This document shows, in pieces, positions 60,801 to 64,000 of a stretch of DNA of 64,000 nt. Position numbers and translations under genes: made by a program. The notes under the pieces are model-generated. The model had not been told where the DNA came from, did not search any database, and worked only from the letters and a program-made list of their open reading frames with translations. Source of the stretch: Arenicola marina. Taxonomy: Eukaryota; Annelida; Polychaeta; Arenicolidae. Every line of letters starts with the position of its first letter. The first letter of the stretch is position 1. Where the stretch lies: assembly GCA_964019135.1 (NCBI GenBank), contig OZ025255.1, positions 3,968,001-4,032,000 on the forward strand, written 5' to 3'.

Positions 60801-62256
60801 TGGTGATGGTAGGCGGCCTGGTGAAGGTTGGCGGCATGGTGATGGTAGGCGGCCTGGTGATGGTAGGTGACATGGTGATGGTAGGCGGCCTGGTGATGGT
60901 AGGCGGCATGGGTGATGGTTGGCGGCCTGGTGATCGTAGGCGGCCTGGTGATCGTACGCGGCCTGGTGATGGTAGGCGGCCTGGTGATCGTACGCGGCCT
61001 GGTGATGGTAGGCGGCCTGGTGATCGTAGGCGGCCTGGTGATGGTTGGCGGCATGGTGATGGTAGGCGGCCTGGTGATCGTACGCGGCCTGGTGATGGTA
61101 GGCGGCCTGGTGATGGTAGGCGGCCTGGTGATGGTTGGCGGCATGGTGATGGTAGGCGGCATGGTGATGGTAGGCGACATGGTGATGGTAGGCGGCATGG
61201 TGATGGTAGGCGGCATGGTGATGGTTGGCGGCATGGTGATGGTAGGCGGCATGGTGATGGTAGGCGGCATGGTGATGGTAGGCGGCCTGGTGATGGTAGA
61301 CGGCCTGGTGATGGTAGGCGGCCTGGTGATGGTTGGCGGCATGGAGATGGTTGGCGGCATGGTGATGGTTGGCGGCCTGGTGATGGTAGGCGGCATGGTG
61401 ATGGTAGGCGGCATGGTGATGGTTGGCGGCATGGTGATGGTAGGCGGCATGGTGATGGTAGGCGGCATGGTGATGGTAGGCGGCATGGTGATGGTAGGCG
61501 GCATGGTGATGGTAGGCGGTATGGTGATGGTTGGCGGCATGGTGATGGTAGGCGGCATGGTGATGGTAGGCGGCATGGTGATGGTTGGCGGCATGGTGAT
61601 GGTTGGCGGCATGGTGATGGTAGGCGGCCTGGTGATGGTAGGCGGCATGGTGATGGTAGGCGGCATGGTGATGGTTGGCGGCCTGGTGATGGTTGGCGGC
61701 ATGGTGATGGTAGGCGGCATGGTGATGGTAGGCGGCATGGTGATGGTTGGCGGCTTGGTGATGGTTGGCGGCATGGTGATGGTAGGCGGCCTGGTGATGG
61801 TAGGCGGCATGGTGATGGTAGGCGGCATGGTGATGGTTGGCGGCATGGTGATGGTAGGCGGCATGGTGATGGTAGGCGGCCTGGTGATGGTAGGCGGCCT
61901 GGTGATGGTAGGCGGCATGGTGATGGTAGGCGGCATGGTGATGGTAGGCGGCATGGTGATGGTAGGCGGCCTGGTGATGGTAGGCGGCCTGGTGATGGTA
62001 GGCGGCCTGGTGATGGTAGGCGGCCTGGTGATGGTTGGCGGCATGGTGATGGTTGGCGGCATGGAGATGGTTGGCGGCATTGTGACGGTTGGCGGCATGG
62101 TGATGGTTGGCGGCAATGTGACGGTAGGCGGCATGGTGATGGTAGGCGGCATAGTGATGGTTGGCGGCCTGGTGATGGTAGGCGGCATGGTGATGGTTGG
62201 CGGCATGGTGATGGTAGGCGGCCTGGTGATGGTAGGCGGCCTGGTGATGATTGGTG
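42821..62256. repeat. 19.4-kb array of an 18-bp G-rich unit, about 1080 copies
   Basis: The unit GGCGGCATGGTGATGGTA varies mainly at two sites (CATGG/CCTGG and GTA/GTT). Nearly all copies keep 18-bp register, so three-codon arithmetic leaves five of the six frames stop-free for thousands of codons. Plus frames read (RHGDGR) and (MVMVGG); minus frames read (ITMPPT), (HHHAAY) and (SPCRLP). The sixth frame has TGA and TAG in every unit. One plus frame stops at a point mutation (TAG, 58543-58545), and an extra G near 60909 shifts register. Variants recur as blocks of 5958, 1548 and 450 bp. I do not annotate these frames as proteins: no signal peptide, no non-repeat domain, and both strands are equally open. 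Confidence 0.95.
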
Positions 62257-63513
62257 CTCTCACAGTGAGCCATTCTGTCAGGCTGCAATCAGTCCCCTAC
62301 CACGGAGGTAGACCCTTGGGGTTAACGCCACACCCCGTTCAACTCTTTACATGTTACGGGAAGTAATCCCCCAGCCTAAATTAATCCTCGACCGCAGAAA
62401 GAAAAGAACGCATTCACCCACTAGACGCCGTAAACAATAAATCAAACCCGAGGCTATGCAATAATGCCATAATTAATTAAAGGCGTTAGATCAATTTCCT
62501 GTAATATGTTGGAGTCATGACTTACATAATATGGCAGAGTGACGGTTAATAGTCTAATACTAGGAACTCCAGGTTTATTATCTGCGTAATCAAAGCAAAC
62601 GCCAAGATCGATTGGTAAGATGTATAACGAACATTTTATTTCCGTCTTCATGCCACGCTGAGGTTATATTTCCGTCAGTCAGTTTATACCTTGCATCACG
62701 TTTTCACGACAAAAGTAAAAATAATTTTTAGTCGCAATCTTCTCCGAACGTTGTCCCAAGTTTAATTAGTTTCGTAATCCTAATCCACGCACTCCTTTCC
62801 TTCCCTGTAGCTCTATGTCTTTAATGGCATAATTCATGCATTTTGTTTTCTGTTGTATCTTGTGGCAGCATAATCCTTGCAGTCCCTCCTTCCATGCTGT
62901 CTAGTTAAGGGCTGAAGGAGCCTTTCTTTCTCTTGTGTTCTCTCTGGCTTTGCTGACACAGTGTCATTCGCCCACGCTGGTATGTTATGTGGCCTCTGGT
63001 CTGACGCTGATATTGATGTTGGCGCCAAAACCGAAACCCACAGTAATCTACGAAATATTAGAAAAAGGTTGGAACGCATACACCTTTCACGGAGGGTTTG
63101 TTCTGTTTGGTCACTCAAATCACGACTGTCTATATGGCTCGACAAAGTAAGTTGACCAAAGACACGTGGTTTGTAGAGACGGCACGTGGCGCTGATTGTT
63201 GGGCCGTAAGTGGGTGCGTGCTGCAGACGGCGTGGGAAGCAGGCGTTACGAACTGTCACATGATCGATACCCCCCCCCCCCCCCCGTGTAAAGAGACTCG
63301 CGGTCCCACCCCGCCGGCCCCGCCGCCCCACCCCGGCGCCACCCCATGGTTACATTCATTCCCCTTTACACACAGAGGAAATCTGGCTATCCATTCGAGG
63401 TATAGCACGACACGCGTGTTAACAAACTCATCGGAAATCTATCGCGTCCGCTTAGCTGAGCTGTCACGTGTCTGTCTATATACCGAAATGGACCGCACGG
63501 CGCCTGTGAGACG
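62257..63513. other. low-copy DNA right of the large array
   Basis: AT-rich to about 62900, then mixed, with a C homopolymer of about 16 at 63271. Overlapping open frames at 62834-63535 on both strands resemble no protein known to me. No RNA gene seen. Confidence 0.5.
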
Positions 63514-63905
63514 GTCTCCTTCCCTCCCTCTCTGACTTTCTATCTCACTATCTCTCTCTCTCCCCCCCCTCCTCTCCCTCTCTCTCTCTCTCTCCCGCTC
63601 TGTCTGTCTGTCTCTCTATCTCTCCCTCTCTCCTACTCTCTTTATCTCTCCCTCTCTTGCTCTCTGTCTGTCTCTCCCTCACTCTCTCTCCTTCCCCCCT
63701 CTCTCTCTCTCCCTCTCCCCCTCTCCCTCTCTGTCTCTCTCTCCCTCTCTCTCTTTCCCCCTCTCTCTCTCTCCCCTTCCCCCTCTGTCTCTCTCTCACT
63801 CTCTCTCTCCCCCCCTCTCTCTCTCTCCCCTTCCCCCTCTCTCTCCCTCTCTCTCTTCCCCCCTCTCTCTCTCTGTCTCTATCTCCGTCTCTGTGACTCT
63901 CTCTG
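63514..63905. repeat. polypyrimidine CT-rich microsatellite
   Basis: About 390 bases of nearly pure C/T on the plus strand (CTCTCTCCC variants, a few TGT and A interruptions). Long polypurine-polypyrimidine tracts can form triplex DNA. Open frames in it (Arg/Glu/Gly-rich or Leu/Ser/Pro-rich) are artefacts. Confidence 0.95.
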
Positions 63906-63941
63906 TTGGTAGACCCCGCGTAGGCCATGTATTCTCGTGCC

Positions 63942-63978
63942 CGGACCAGCGGACCAGCGGACCAGCGGACCAGCGGAT
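63942..63978. repeat. 8-bp tandem repeat (CGGACCAG), 4.5 copies
   Basis: Four exact copies of CGGACCAG, then CGGATCC. Nothing else is seen between 63906 and the window end. Confidence 0.95.
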
Positions 63979-64000
63979 CCCGATTGAGTCGGTAGGCGGA

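Noticed and set aside
42758-62263. 6501-codon minus-strand frame (ITMPPT then HHHAAY repeats) as a mucin- or silk-like protein
   Set aside because: It changes repeat peptide at a frame shift near 60909 without stopping, as expected for stop-free arithmetic rather than a constrained protein; no promoter or secretion signal seen.
62834-63535. Overlapping open frames on both strands as a small gene
   Set aside because: None shows a recognisable domain, conserved motif or consistent coding bias, and part of the frame runs through a C homopolymer.

Overview
The window looks like nuclear DNA of an invertebrate animal, and a mollusc or similar marine invertebrate is my best guess. The reasons are a metazoan-type protein kinase A regulatory subunit gene, tRNA-derived SINEs with RNA polymerase III box motifs, a decayed non-LTR (LINE) reverse transcriptase, small inverted-repeat transposons (MITEs) and a 200-N scaffold gap. 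Nothing bacterial or viral was seen. About 47 kb of the 64 kb (roughly three quarters, summed from the array spans) is tandem minisatellite DNA, and almost all long open reading frames are by-products of those arrays.

Layout. 1-1539: 38-bp array. 1.5-4.4 kb: low-copy DNA with a TTAA-flanked MITE, a SINE copy and small duplications. 4.4-5.2 kb: ~16-bp array. 5.2-6.6 kb: low-copy DNA with an X-box-like palindrome and the N gap (6290-6489). 6.65-8.8 kb: 43-bp array with an 825-bp higher-order repeat. 9.1-9.33 kb: second type of SINE. 9.55-11.1 kb: 38/39-bp C-rich array. 12.25-13.5 kb: 34-bp array. 13.5-15.5 kb: the only convincing gene, an intronless type II PKA regulatory subunit with two perfect cAMP-response elements upstream. 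15.5-16.36 kb: 32-bp array starting just after its stop codon. 17.85-30.86 kb: 13-kb 44-bp array with ~3.4-kb higher-order repeats. 31.07-31.9 kb: 61-bp array. 32.4-33.1 kb: alternating 59/63-bp array ending in a SINE. 33.5-33.7 kb: MITE. 33.95-39.2 kb: 50-bp array with a palindrome in each unit. 40.1-41.2 kb: dead LINE carrying a nested MITE. 42.8-62.26 kb: 19.4-kb array of an 18-bp G-rich unit. 63.5-63.9 kb: CT-rich tract.

Function. The gene encodes the cAMP-sensing inhibitory subunit of PKA. It has a dimerisation/docking helix pair, a phosphorylatable RRHS inhibitor site and two cAMP-binding domains. Two CRE octamers around a CCAAT box in its 5' flank suggest, but do not prove, CREB-type feedback. 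The rest of the window is of interest mainly as repeat biology: nested higher-order arrays, recurrent short palindromes in array units, and a huge array in which five of six frames are open.
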